From Microglena sp. YARC (taxonomy: Eukaryota > Chlorophyta > Chlorophyceae > Chlamydomonadales > Chlamydomonadaceae), in NCBI GenBank assembly GCA_022414725.1, contig CM039462.1, positions 10,791,177 to 10,855,176 on the forward strand: a stretch of 64,000 nucleotides of DNA, in the 5' to 3' direction. The translations under genes and the position numbers were made by a program. The notes under the pieces are model-generated. The model had not been told where the DNA came from, searched no databases, and was given only the letters and a program-made list of their open reading frames with translations. Numbering within the stretch: position 1 is the first letter of the stretch; each line of letters begins with the position of its first letter. Shown piece after piece: positions 25,591-34,657 of the stretch.

Positions 25591-28500
25591 GTAAGCTTTG
25601 CTGTTCACCCTGAAAAATATTGATCTGCTATGAACCCTGATGTGCTGTTCATCCTAAAACCTATTGATCTGCTGTGGTCCCTGATGTGCTGCACATCCTA
25701 AAACCTATCAATCTTCTATGGACCCTGATGTGCTATTGATCCTAAAACCTCTTAATCTGCTATGAAGACTGATGTGCTGTTCATCCTAAAACCTATTGAT
25801 CTGCTATGAACCCTGATGTGCTGTTGATCCTAAAACCTATTGATCTGCTAAGAACCCTGATGTGCTGTTCGTCCTAAAACCTCTTAATCTGCTATGAACC
25901 CTGATGTGCTGTTGATCCTAAAACCGATTGATCTGCTATGAACCCTGGTGAGCTGTTGATCCTGAAACCTATTGATCTGCTATGGACCCTGATGTGCTAC
26001 TGACCCTGATAAATATAGCGTATTGACCCCCCCCTGAGAAGGTGTGATGTGCAGTTGGCCCTGAAAGCTATTGATATGCTACTGGCCCTGATAAATAAAC
26101 AGTCTTGACCCCCCCCCCCCCCCCCCCCCCACCCCCCCCACACACACACACTGAGAAGGTGATGTGCAGTTGGCCCTGAAAGCTATTGATATTCTACTGG
26201 CCCTGATACTTCAACAGTCTTGACCCCCCCACCCCCACCCCCACCCCTCTGAGAAGGTGTGATGTGCAGTTGGCCCTGAAAGCTTTTGATATGCTACTGG
26301 CCCTGATACTTCAGCAGTCTTGACCCTTCCACCCCCCCACCCCACCCCCACCCCTCTGAGAAGGTGTGATGTGCAGTTGGCCCTGAAAGATATTGATGTG
26401 CTACTGACCCTGATAAATAAACAGTATATACCCCCCTATGAAGAGAATTAAATGATCACTGTAGTACGAACTCAGGGCCCCCGTAGGTAAAACGATTGTT
26501 TGGGGTTCACTTTATCAATGTTTTTTTCTTTTGAAGCCCCTGCTACCACGGTTGGGAAAGTCCCTTAAGCCTGTTTGGCCTACCCCTGGACTGTAACATG
26601 CGTACATACATACATACGTACATACAAACATTCCCTCCTATGAGCATGAAATGTCCAAAAGAGCATAGGCATTTTCTTTGGGGGTTTTCTTTGCAGCTTC
26701 TAGGCAGCTCCCTAAGCCAGCCACTGGGATAAGCCCCAAGATGTTAGTAGTGCTGTATCTGGCTGTACAGCTGATAATTCGAAGAACACCAGGGTGCTTG
26801 TTCTCTGGCTGTATAGCAAACCAGAGGAGCTGCCTAGAAGCTGCTGCTCAAAGTCAAAAAGAAAACCACTTAAGCACCTTCTCAGCTGCCTCATAAATAA
26901 ATAAATAGTGCGCCTTATTACGAGGTGGGAGGTTGGGGAGGCCAGCTCGTTTGCTTGCACTGGAGCCAGCCACCAATAGGGTGGTGTGTGTGTGGGGGGG
27001 GGGGGGGGGGGGGGGTCATCATCACCTCCTTGGCTTCAATTTCTCATCTGCCTCTTCCCTGCCTTCAAGTATGCTTGCAGGTTGGATTTTCAGGTGGCTT
27101 GGTTGTTGACTTCCCCAACTGCCCATTCCTCGGCTTCAATATCTCATTTTCCCCGTCCCTGCCTTCATTTGTGTTGTCCAGGTTGGATTCTCAGGTGGCT
27201 TGGTTGTTGACTTCCCCAACTGCCCATTCCTTGGCTTCAATATCTCATCTCACTCTTCCCTGCCTTCATTTGTGTTGTCCAGGTTGGATTCTCAGGTGGC
27301 TTGGTTGTTGACTTCCCCAACTGCCCATTCCTTGGCTTCAATATCTCATCTCACTCTTCCCTGCCTTCATTTGTGTTGTCCAGGTTGGATTCTCAGGTGG
27401 CTTGGTTGTTGATTTCCCCAACAGTACACGTGCCAAGAAGTACTTCCTCACTCTGATGGTTGGCACTAGCTCGTGCATGCCGCAAGCAAGGGGCCTCAAC
27501 GGATCGGATTCTGAGGATGATGGGCCCAGAGGAGAAGTAAAGGTGGGAAGTTGTTTACATTACGTTCATTGCCATAGACAGGCTATAGTTGACCCAATAC
27601 AAGCCCAGTTGAGCACTCAATCTATCAAGATCAGGCTTGGTTGGTACAGTAGTACAGTAGCTTTGCTTGCCGCAAGCAAGGGGCCTCGAGGGATCTGATT
27701 CTGAGGTTGATGGGCCCAGAGGAGAGGTCAAAAGTGTGAATTTGTCATATTAGTCAGACGAGCCGTCTGACCAGAATTTTGAATATATTTGAAGACTTAT
27801 ATTATTTTGACACTATAATAATATTAGTTAATATTAGTTTTCCAAACACTTATATTAGTTGCCATACCCTACTTACTCAGCATCCCTGCAGGGTTTAAGG
27901 GGGTTGCCTGCACCCGCCTCACTACTTCCCCTCAGAGTTTAAGGGAGTTGCCTGCACCCGCCTCACGACTTCCCCTCAGGTGCAAGCTAGAGAGTGGAAG
28001 CACTACGAGAAAGGCTACACGGATCGGCCCAGCAGCAATGTGATGAAAACAACTATTTTGCTTGGTTGCCTAGCTCTTTGTTTACCACCTTGCTGTTTTC
28101 TCTCATGTGCAAGATCGAGAGCGTAAGCACCCTAAGAAGGGCTACAAGGATCTGCTCAGCAGCAATGTGAAGAAAACAGCTATTTCGCTTGGTTGCCTAG
28201 CTCTTTGTTTACCACCTCACTGCCAACTGGGCTGGTCCTGCCGTGCTGGGCTGGTCCTTCCAGCCCGTCTGATGGCAGTAAGGATCAGCCCAGCATGTAC
28301 GTCCTAACAAGCATCCCCTTCAATTAGTTGAAAGTCGCTAACACCCGCCTCACCGCTTCTTCTCATGTGCAAGGGCGAGAGTGTAAGCACCATATCCTGG
28401 GCTGGCCCCCTCTACCTCATGCCCCTTAATAGGGCGTACTGTTCATTTATTTTAAAGTTGCTAACACCCGCCTCACCGCTTCTCCTCGTGTGCAAGGGCA

Positions 28501-28828
28501 AGAGCGCCGGAAGAAGGGCTGCAAGGATCTGCCCAGCAGTTATGTGATGACAAACAACTCTTTCGCTTGGTTCAAAAATTACCGAAACCTTTTTTTACCA
28601 CCTTGCTGATTTTGCACCACTTACACCTTTTTTTACCACCTTACTGATTTCTCTCAGGTGCAAGGGCGCGAGCGTAAGCGCCGCAAGAATGGCAAAGGAG
28701 GCTCTGGGAAGGCCGTTGGCAAGGATTGGGTATTTAAGAAGAAGGATCAAATGAGGAAACGTGGGTATGCGGATATCCCAACGGACACCAAGTACACGGG
28801 GCGCAAGAGGAAGCATGTCAGCACATAA
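25467..28828 (+). CDS. BUD23: BUD23, 18S rRNA (guanine-N7)-methyltransferase, C-terminal exons
   Basis: Three exons join in phase 0: 25467-25590, 27384-27542 and 28658-28828 (stop TAA). The joined protein reads FFSTLYASLVRGARAVLQIY, then the VGFSGGLVVDFPNSTRAKKY block, then a Lys/Arg-rich tail with KDWVFKKKDQMRKRG and DTKYTGRKRK. These blocks match the C-terminal half of BUD23/WBSCR22 (known from the family). That enzyme methylates one guanine of 18S rRNA with its activator Trm112 and helps small-subunit maturation in the nucleus. The SAM-binding N-terminal half is not in the window and must lie upstream, so satellite A probably occupies an intron of at least 24 kb. The exons themselves are intact. 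Confidence 0.9.
25575..26035. repeat. 44-bp intron minisatellite echoing the exon A donor end
   Basis: The unit tgatctgctatgaaccctga, then tgtgctgttnatcctaaaacctat, repeats about ten times at 44-bp spacing (25621, 25665 and so on). The first unit overlaps the real exon end and donor (ggatctgctatgaag then gtaagctttgctgtt), so the array appears to grow from the splice junction. Confidence 0.85.
26036..26430. repeat. About 118-bp tandem repeat with poly-C tracts
   Basis: Four copies of a unit containing gagaaggtgtgatgtgcagt and tggccctgaaagctattgat, separated by C-rich tracts. One of these (26109-26130) is a near-pure C run. The unit shares ctgatgtgct/gatatgctac words with the 44-bp array and may derive from it. 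Confidence 0.8.
26455..26605 (-). repeat. Dispersed repeat (gtccaggggtaggcc family) with neighbour segment
   Basis: In reverse complement, 26545-26600 reads gtccaggggtaggccaaaca then ggcttaagggact. Relatives lie at 30427-30470, 44510-44560 and 63318-63368. The preceding piece cgaactcagggcccccgt (about 26470) also has a relative at 30595, so two or more copies share a longer element. Confidence 0.65.
26693..26844. mobile_element. MITE-like element with gcagcttctaggcagctcc inverted ends
   Basis: Perfect 19-bp terminal inverted repeats (26693-26711 and 26826-26844) bound about 114 bp without coding sequence. Related ends occur at 29157-29312, 37590-37735 and, as a single end, about 62468-62483. 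Confidence 0.7.
26891..26983 (+). repeat. Dispersed repeat D85, copy 1
   Basis: It begins with an aaataaataaata run, then ccttattacgaggtgggagg and a ggccagctcgtttgcttgca segment. Five copies occur in the window (26891 +, 28389 -, 28847 -, 29717 +, 35865 +). It is non-coding and resembles a short retroposon. Confidence 0.75.
26993..27015. repeat. Poly-G tract
   Basis: A run of about 20 G within the BUD23 intron, immediately before the 101-bp echo array. Confidence 0.95.
27081..27383 (+). repeat. Three 101-bp echoes of the BUD23 exon B acceptor and start
   Basis: At 27081, 27182 and 27283, exactly 101 bp apart, the sequence cag then gttggatt(t/c)tcaggtggc recurs, continuing to ttccccaact. The fourth copy, 27384, is the functional exon. 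Each echo holds a polypyrimidine stretch, an AG and about 43 exon bases (VGFSGGLVVDFPN), then falls into intron sequence instead of the STRAKKY codons. Spliced inclusion would have no obvious donor. Confidence 0.95.
27384..27542 (+). CDS. BUD23: BUD23 internal exon B
   Basis: The 159-bp exon encodes VGFSGGLVVDFPNSTRAKKY, then FLTLMVGTSSCMPQ and an acidic SDSEDDGPRGEVK end. The acceptor is tccag before 27384. The donor is probably gtgggaag at 27543, or gtaaag at 27537; both keep phase 0. The VGFSGGxxVDFPNSxxAKK block is a BUD23 family hallmark. Confidence 0.93.
27666..27738 (+). repeat. Echo of the BUD23 exon B 3' end
   Basis: The stretch ttgccgcaagcaaggggcct, running to gagaggtcaaaagtg, copies the exon end at 27477-27549 with several substitutions. 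It is a donor-side echo 189 bp downstream. Confidence 0.88.
27740..27978. other. AT-rich intron segment and duplicated acceptor tract
   Basis: The first 120 bp are AT-rich with no recognised feature. At about 27893-27978 a unit of about 47 bp (tttaagggggttgcctgcac, then ccgcctcactacttcccctcag) occurs twice. It is an acceptor-like tract related to those before the terminal-exon echoes. Confidence 0.7.
27979..28545 (+). repeat. Four echoes of the BUD23 terminal exon start
   Basis: At 27979, 28108, 28368 and 28490 a stretch beginning gtgcaag(g/a)(g/t)cgagag follows a pyrimidine-rich tct(c)atg/cag tract and continues agcgtaagc...aagaagggctacaaggatc. Each is a diverged copy of the true exon start at 28658. 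Only the fifth, at 28658, continues into the conserved tail. A D85 copy lies between the third and fourth echoes. Confidence 0.85.
28389..28455 (-). repeat. Dispersed repeat D85, copy 2
   Basis: In reverse complement it has aaataaatga, gtacgccctattaag, then ggcatgaggtagagggggcc. It is a partial copy of the D85 family. Confidence 0.65.
28658..28828 (+). CDS. BUD23: BUD23 terminal exon
   Basis: The acceptor is tctctcag (28650-28657). The exon encodes VQGRERKRRKNGKGGSGKAV, then GKDWVFKKKDQMRKRGYADI, then PTDTKYTGRKRKHVST and TAA. The W-V-x-K-K-(D/E)-x-M-R-R and DTKYTGRKRK ends are the conserved basic tail of BUD23. It is the only copy with both halves intact. Confidence 0.94.
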   Translation: MQGRERKRRKNGKGGSGKAVGKDWVFKKKDQMRKRGYADIPTDTKYTGRKRKHVST

Positions 28829-28846
28829 GCTATTTCCCTGGACTGG

Positions 28847-28920
28847 TGGTTGGTTCCAGTGCAAGGAAACGGGCTGCCCCCTCAACCTCTCGCCTCATAA
28901 GAAGGTGTATTATTTATTTG
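28847..28920 (-). repeat. Dispersed repeat D85, copy 3
   Basis: In reverse complement it reads caaataaataatacacctt, then aggcgagaggttgaggg and gcccgtttccttgcactgga. It lies 18 bp after the BUD23 stop, between the stop and the first downstream echo. Confidence 0.75.
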
Positions 28921-28947
28921 TATATAGCTCTGGACTGTCAGACAACA

Positions 28948-29143
28948 GGGAGTGGCTTGAAGGAGTGGGATCGAATGAGGAGACGTGGGTATGCAGATAT
29001 TCCTACGGACACCAAGTATACTGGGTGCGAGAGGAAGCATGTCAGCACATAAGCTTTAGCTCTAGACAGTCAGGCAGCAGGGATTGGATGTTGAAGAATA
29101 AGGATCGAATGAGGAGACGTGGGTATGGAGATACTGTTTTTTA
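28948..29143 (+). repeat. Two echoes of the BUD23 terminal exon after the stop codon
   Basis: Echo 1 (28948-29053) reads REWL then WDRMRRRGYADIPTDTKYTG, CERKHVST and a TAA, copying the exon's last 28 or so codons. Echo 2 (about 29068-29143) reads SRDWMLKNKDRMRRRGYGD and then diverges to a stop. Both keep the coding reading but have no splice acceptor adjoining them, so they are probably non-coding duplicates in the 3' region. Confidence 0.88.
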
Positions 29144-29146
29144 ATG

Positions 29147-29312
29147 GCTATGCGTAGCAGCTTCTAGGCAGCTCCATTCCCCTGCCATTCGGCCTAACCA
29201 GAAGCTAGCTAGTGTGTCTGAAAGCTGAAATGATGGGCATTCCAATGCAGCTGAAAGCTTTTGTCTTCACCCAGTGCCTGGCTAATGGAACTGGCTGGAA
29301 GCTGCATAGCCC
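29147..29312. mobile_element. MITE-like element, second copy
   Basis: The left end ggctatgcgtagcagcttct then aggcagctcc faces an inverted right end (aactggctggaagctgcata then gccc). The ends share about 20 of 25 positions and belong to the family seen at 26693. Confidence 0.55.
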
Positions 29313-29317
29313 CCAAA

Positions 29318-29512
29318 AGAAAGTAATGAGAACTCCTGGTGGAGCGTGGTATTAAGGGAGCCCCATCTTTCGGCGGTAGAGAACGGGCTGCTACTTTACC
29401 TGGGCAAAGCTGCCATGCCATGGGGGTTGACAGCGACCACGAACACTTAAGCGCACCCGTGGGGATTCAAACACCGCACCTTGTTTCTCCGAGCTCCACC
29501 TTTGAGCAATTC
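29318..29512 (-). mobile_element. tRNA-derived SINE-like element, copy 1
   Basis: On the minus strand an A-box-like ttgctcaaaggtgg (about 29500-29510) is followed by a B-box-like ggtgtttgaatcccc (29461-29475). The body contains gctactttacctgggcaaag in plus orientation and ends ctcattac at 29318. Homologous copies are at 45695-45883 and 63745-63870, so this is a dispersed family with a pol III-type head. Confidence 0.6.
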
Positions 29513-29539
29513 ATCAAAACGTACTGTGCATGGAGATGT

Positions 29540-29645
29540 ACCAACAGACAGTCCCACCCACATACCCACCTACCCGTCCACCAACCCACATACCCACTCA
29601 TCTACCCATCAATCCATCCACCACCCATCCACCCACAAGTACCCT
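29540..29645. repeat. Degenerate (ccca/ccac)n tract
   Basis: A run of cccac, caccc and atccacc words with about 4-bp periodicity. Confidence 0.8.
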
Positions 29646-29669
29646 GGGCGCACGAGGAAGCATTTATGA
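29627..29669 (+). repeat. Third downstream echo of the BUD23 terminal exon
   Basis: The stretch cacaagtaccctgggcgcac then gaggaagca reads HKYPGRTRKHL, copying the last codons (TKYTGRKRKHV) of the terminal exon. Confidence 0.65.
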
Positions 29670-29716
29670 CTACAGGTCTGGAAAGTCTTGCAGCATACTC
29701 TGGCAACCATTTACAG

Positions 29717-29806
29717 AAATAAATAAATAGTACTCCTTATTACAAGGCGTGAGGTTGAGGGGGCCAGCCCGTTTGCTTGCTCGAGGGCCAACCACCAACC
29801 ATATCT
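29717..29806 (+). repeat. Dispersed repeat D85, copy 4
   Basis: It has aaataaataaatagtactcc, then aaggcgtgaggttgaggggg and ccagcccgtttgcttgct. It is close to copy 1. Confidence 0.78.
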
Positions 29807-30426
29807 TATATTTATTTATTTTGATATACCGTTAAATTGGATTGAGTATATCAGTATATGGTCTATCAGCCCTCAGGCTGCTCGTCTGCAGGCGGAGTTA
29901 ACATGGGTATTATGAACACGACCACACGGCACTCTTGAGTACAGAATGCAATCACACGGGTGCTCTTAGTCTGATGCATAACGTCATAAAAGATGAATCG
30001 TAATTGTTACAAGGTTCTATACGCCGGCAATTCGGCGTCTAACAGTCAGCAACACACACACACACACAAGATGGGTGCTCGTAGTCCGATGCTGCTTAGC
30101 AGGTCTTGACTTAAGTAGCTTCTTGTACCGTATTGAATTAATGATCGTGTGGAATTGCTTCCATTGTTCAGCGTTGCGCATGTCCCTATAGCCGAATTGG
30201 CTGCCCCTGGACTGAAGCATATCAACCTACATAGAATTTACATGGCAACTTACCTAAAAGAAGTGCTGAAGCACTGTAGTCCCGTAATGTACAGGAGTGT
30301 TTTCAAGGGTTTTCAGTTCCCTGTACTTGCAGTCCGTTGGAACATGCAATCTGGTGCATGGAGAACTGTAAATGATTAAGGAATCGGGAGTTTCGTGTAC
30401 ATGAAGTTGTGTGTGCTGTTGCATTC

Positions 30427-30470
30427 CAGGGGTAGACCAAATAGGCTAAAGGGAAGTGCCCAACTATAAA
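30427..30470 (+). repeat. Dispersed repeat (gtaggccaaataggct family), plus copy
   Basis: The stretch ccaggggtagaccaaatagg then ctaaagggaagtgcccaa matches 63320-63360 and the reverse-oriented copy at 26545. Confidence 0.7.
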
Positions 30471-30935
30471 AAGAAGGGATATAATGCGAAATTACTAGTG
30501 GACTGCACCCCAAACAATTTTTTACCGGGGGGGCTCATCAACTGCTGCAGTAATAATATTTTAATTATGTTAAGTTCAATAATCTACATTGCACGAACTC
30601 TGGGCCCCCGTTGTTTACGATGTGTTGGAGTTCGGTTCACCAGTGCTTGTTTTGCATACAGCTCTTCCCAATATTTATGTTGGTCAAGTCAATTTAGACT
30701 ATTTGGCTACGCCTGAACCGTCTATACTTTTAAGACAAAATTCTATGAAAACCTACATATACACGGGGAGGGGAGTTATGCAAAAGGAACACGGTGAAAA
30801 TAGTAGGGGGCCCTGGCGGGTCCCCTGGAGGTCGGCCCCGGGGGTGGGGTATGGAACACGGTGGCTTCTGGGTTTGTAGTTCAGTTTAGGTTTTTCAGTC
30901 TCAAACACTCTCGCGGTGTCAAGTAGACTTTAACA

Positions 30936-30963
30936 TGTAATGTAATGTAATGTAATGTAATGT
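30936..30963. repeat. (taatg)n microsatellite
   Basis: Five uninterrupted copies of a 5-bp unit, taatg. Confidence 0.95.
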
Positions 30964-31863
30964 AAGTTGTCTAAAATTGTTACATTTCTTGTTGAATGTT
31001 GAAAAATATGACAAAGTTGTCCACTTGGGTATGCCAAGGTGAAACGACGTGCAGCGGGATACATTTGCTAGTTGCAATCGCCAACAACTTGATCGTTTGA
31101 GACGTTTAACGTAGATTGTCATGTTATGTTTTATGTCTAGGCTTGGCATCCAATGGTATGCTTTTACTTTTAAAACTGTGAGGGAGCCGTCATGTATATC
31201 AGTATATGTCATTTATTGTACCAGGAGTGTGAATGCAGTTGAGGCGGATGCCTTCTTTCTTTGGCTGTTTCTGATGGATGTGGAACGTGGTTTCCGTGTG
31301 TCTACGATAAGAGCTTGTTAGTCGGCTGTTGTGTTGGACATGCTCCAGGTGACCAGGTCCCTATATTGAGTCCACAGGGCAGGAGGGAAACGACAAATGA
31401 AAACATGGTAGGGGGCCCTGGCGGGTCCCCTGGAGGTCGGCCCCGGGGTTCGTGTGATGTTCGTCAAGCAGCAGTGGCAGCCTCCTTGGTGATGGATGCA
31501 CAAGCAGTTGCTTACTTATCCGTACAATTTAATATTGGGGGGGTCAAGAATCAATGTAGCATGGCATGGCATTATTATTCAACTTGGTGGCATGTAAGAA
31601 TAATGGACTTATTAGCTCACTGACTTCCCGAAGTTCCATGGAGGCAGGTGCAGCAACTCCCGAGGCTACAGTTGCTACTTCGCAACCTGCAGGAACTAGT
31701 GCGAAAGAGCAGATTTCCTTGTCAAGCACAATGCGCTGATGCAATGAGCTAGGAGAGTCACGAAGAAGCGAATTCTTCAGGGGGAAATCGTAGACATGCT
31801 CCTGGTCCCTAGACTGAGTCCACAGGACAGGAGGGAAACGACAAATGAAAACGCCGCGTCCAC

Positions 31864-32545
31864 AGTCCGCAACCCTGAGATACGTACGCGAAAAAGTGCC
31901 CTCAGAGGTAATCCGCCCCCGACGGGAATCGAACACGAGCCGGTAAGATTTCAGGCCAGTCAGATTAACAGGCAATTTTGACCGGCGTTCTTGGGAATAT
32001 TTGAAGATGTGAAGATGTGACGATGTGAGGACTTGACCAATTCGCATTGATTTTTGCTGAGCATGTAACTTTATCCTCACTCTCCTCTCTCTCACGATTT
32101 CGCGGGACTATCGCATAGGTCTGTCTCCCTTAGGGGGCCGACCAACCGCACTACAGTCCGCAACCCTGAGATCCGTATGCGAAGAAGTGCTCTCCGGGGC
32201 AAGCTTTCGACAGCAGGTTGGTTTCGCAAAGTGCACCATTTTGCCGCAGGTACAGCAACTCCCAAGGAAGTTGAAAAGCGAAGTTGCTCTTCGACCATTG
32301 GAGTTGCTTTGCGGATATCGAACTTGCTTTCAGACTATCCAAACTGCTTTGCGACTATTGGACGTGTGAGGCTTTGCATATACTGGTGTTGCGACTATTC
32401 AACTTGCTTTGCGGCTTTCGAAATCCGCAGCCCTGAGATCTGGACGCGAATAAGTGCCCTCAGAGAAATTAACACGGGTCGATTCCATGCGAAAGAAGTC
32501 GGTTTAACCGTTTCTTGGGAAGATTTGAAGATGTGAGAAACAGCC
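31864..32545. repeat. Three-copy repeat of about 280 bp
   Basis: The motif cgcaaccctgagat(a/c)cgta followed by a gaa.aagtgc(c/t)ctc segment occurs at 31868, 32155 and 32431. A second shared piece (cttgggaa(t)atttgaagatgtga then cgatttcgc) follows copies 1 and 3. On the minus strand of copy 1, gctcgtgttcgattcccgtc (about 31918-31937) matches a pol III B box, so the unit may be tRNA-derived. Confidence 0.65.
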
Positions 32546-33998
32546 CGATTTCGCTAAAGTATCGCCTAGGTGTGTCTCCCGACCAACTTGGACAGAGAAC
32601 CATTTGATTTAGAAGCTCGGGCGAAGGGAATTCAGGCACGAGACAGCCTGGCAGCGGCAAGCTCTTCTAATCAACAAAACAATTCATTGTTGTGATAGTA
32701 TAGGGCGCGCAGGGCTTAGGCGCATGGCGCCACTTTTATGTAAGCCTAACGACGCTTTAGGCGAATTTCATCTTCCATACTGCATCATAGCAAGAGTACT
32801 TGGGCTCAACTTTGATTCTGTCTTCTCAGGCAGATCCATGTCTAAGGCCAAGCTCGGTGGTGGAGCCCGGCTGGTGATCTATTCCCGGTATTCGACGTTC
32901 AAATTCAAGTCATCGGACCAAGTTGCAAGCTTTTAGGTAGCCACGAAGCATACTTGGGGAGTGCATAGGGTACACCTACATGTTTGGGGGGAGGTCTGGC
33001 TATGCCTCATGGGCACCATGAGCATTCATAGGCAAGCCTTAATGGGGGTGCCTAGGCAGTGTCATGTGGCATATATATTCAAGTTCATGGCACATGGTGA
33101 CATGGTGCACACCTACCAGCTCTACCTCCTATGGATGTATATACAATGCATCCCCAAAACATGCCACATGGGGACTCAAACATAGCTTGGAACTTGGCCT
33201 GCTCACTTATATGTTTTAAAGTTCCACCCTTGGTGTGTGTGTGTAACGCGAATAGCCTATTTGCATCAAATTTGGGGCATGGGAATACAAGGAGCACGTA
33301 GCAAAAGAATGGCCACGCACCACATACTTAAATTACTTGTAAAAGGGCCCAACTGCAACCCATACCCAATGTCATGATTCCATCTTCACATGATATTTTA
33401 AAAATAGGCATACATGGGCAAACAAACCTTGGGGGCCCTAGTAGGACGAGGCATGATGTCGAGGGCGCAATCCCCTTCGCATGGGCCAACGTTACAAGCC
33501 CTCCAACCGTATTCAAGTCTGCCAAGCTGTCATCAATATTCTATATACATTCCAACTTCCGTAGAACCGTGCCTGCAAAGTTTTAACTTCAAAATCTATG
33601 ATATTGCTTATACTGTAATTATGTTTAGGCACATGCGCAAGCTACTTGCACCGAATCCATGTACCACTCGCCATGCGACAGCATGTTCGAACCGTAGGCC
33701 CCTCCATACATTCACCGATCGAAATTCCTGGGTAAAAGCAATAAAGCGACCAGGCAAAGATACAAGAAGGCAAGAAAGTGGAGCAGATTGGCAGTGCAAA
33801 TAATGATCTAGACCTCTCCCTCTAGAACCTACTTGGAAATTAGAAACAAGGGTTCGGGAGCGGGGGTTTCCTTTCTCTAGAAGCTACTGTCATCGGCGTC
33901 AGATTCATAACGCGCGCGAAGGTTACAGCTACAGCAACTCTACATCGCAAGGAACCTAGCACGACTCAACTCACTTCACCTCGCCGCAAGCAGCAACA

Positions 33999-34029
33999 AT
34001 GGTGGACGACGAGGCAACTTCACCTGCTC
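33999..34029 (+). CDS. FKBP62: FKBP exon 1, start codon
   Basis: ATG in cagcaacaATGg with donor gtgagt at 34030. It encodes [10 protein letters not shown] plus one base. I chose this start because the next exon (acidic [13 protein letters not shown]) joins in frame and no upstream exon is needed to complete FKBP domain 1. The start has only short-range support. Confidence 0.72.
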
Positions 34030-34626
34030 GTGAGTGGCGGTAGCGTAGATCTAAGCTGTGATCTAAGGCTCGGGGGGCTTGGGTTGCGATCTTTCGACGC
34101 TTCTGTCGACTGAGACCTATCTTAGTGCTAATAGTCGAGATGCTTTAAGAGGGTTAAGAAGACAAGGGATGGATGCATGGTTCTGGACGCCTTCATGCGC
34201 CTAACCGTCTGCAGAATATTCTTCGTCCCCCAGTGCGATACCCACGGAAAGTAGCCAGGACTTTCACCAGGATCCTAACCCATTATGCGTTAAGCAAAAG
34301 CAATGGTCGACTCTCATTTTCGTTTGCCGAAGGCGGGATGGGTGTAGCAGGCAACCTGGGAGACATGGGCTTGTATGTATGTGTGTGTGTGTGTGTGTGT
34401 GTGTGAGAGTGTGTGTGTGCGTGTGTGTGTGGGGGGGTTCTGTTTGTGCTTCTGTTTGTGGGTGGGTGGGTGGGTGGGGCGGCATGTGCACTTCACTTTC
34501 TGCTTTGATTCTGCCACTAACATAGTTCCACTGATCCTCTTGGCTGCAGAGGAGAGCCCTGATCTTAAAGATGATGATGATGATGACGAGGTGGACGTGG
34601 AAAAAAACGTCACGGTAAGCACTGCC

Positions 34627-34657
<31 letters not shown>

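Larger units (their letters stand above)
29807..33998. other. Intergenic region between BUD23 and the FKBP gene
   Basis: No conserved protein can be read in either strand, and the open frames of 60-180 codons look random. Visible structures are a (ac)n run (30051-30069), a (taatg)n run (30936-30963), a duplicated block of about 45 bp with ggggccctggcgggtcccct (30815 and 31408), a repeat of about 280 bp (31864-32545), and a degenerate ttgctttgcgactatt repeat (32280-32415). The FKBP promoter must lie in the last few hundred bases, but no TATA box stands out. Confidence 0.75.

Noticed and set aside
28846..29052. A second BUD23 terminal exon as an alternative last exon
   Set aside because: It reads well (RRRGYADIPTDTKYTG), but there is no acceptor beside it, it carries a D85 insertion upstream and a Cys substitution in the conserved tail, and the first copy is complete.
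30149..33803. Small intergenic proteins of 60-180 codons
   Set aside because: None showed a recognisable domain, splice-compatible context or consistent codon use, and several overlap dispersed repeats.
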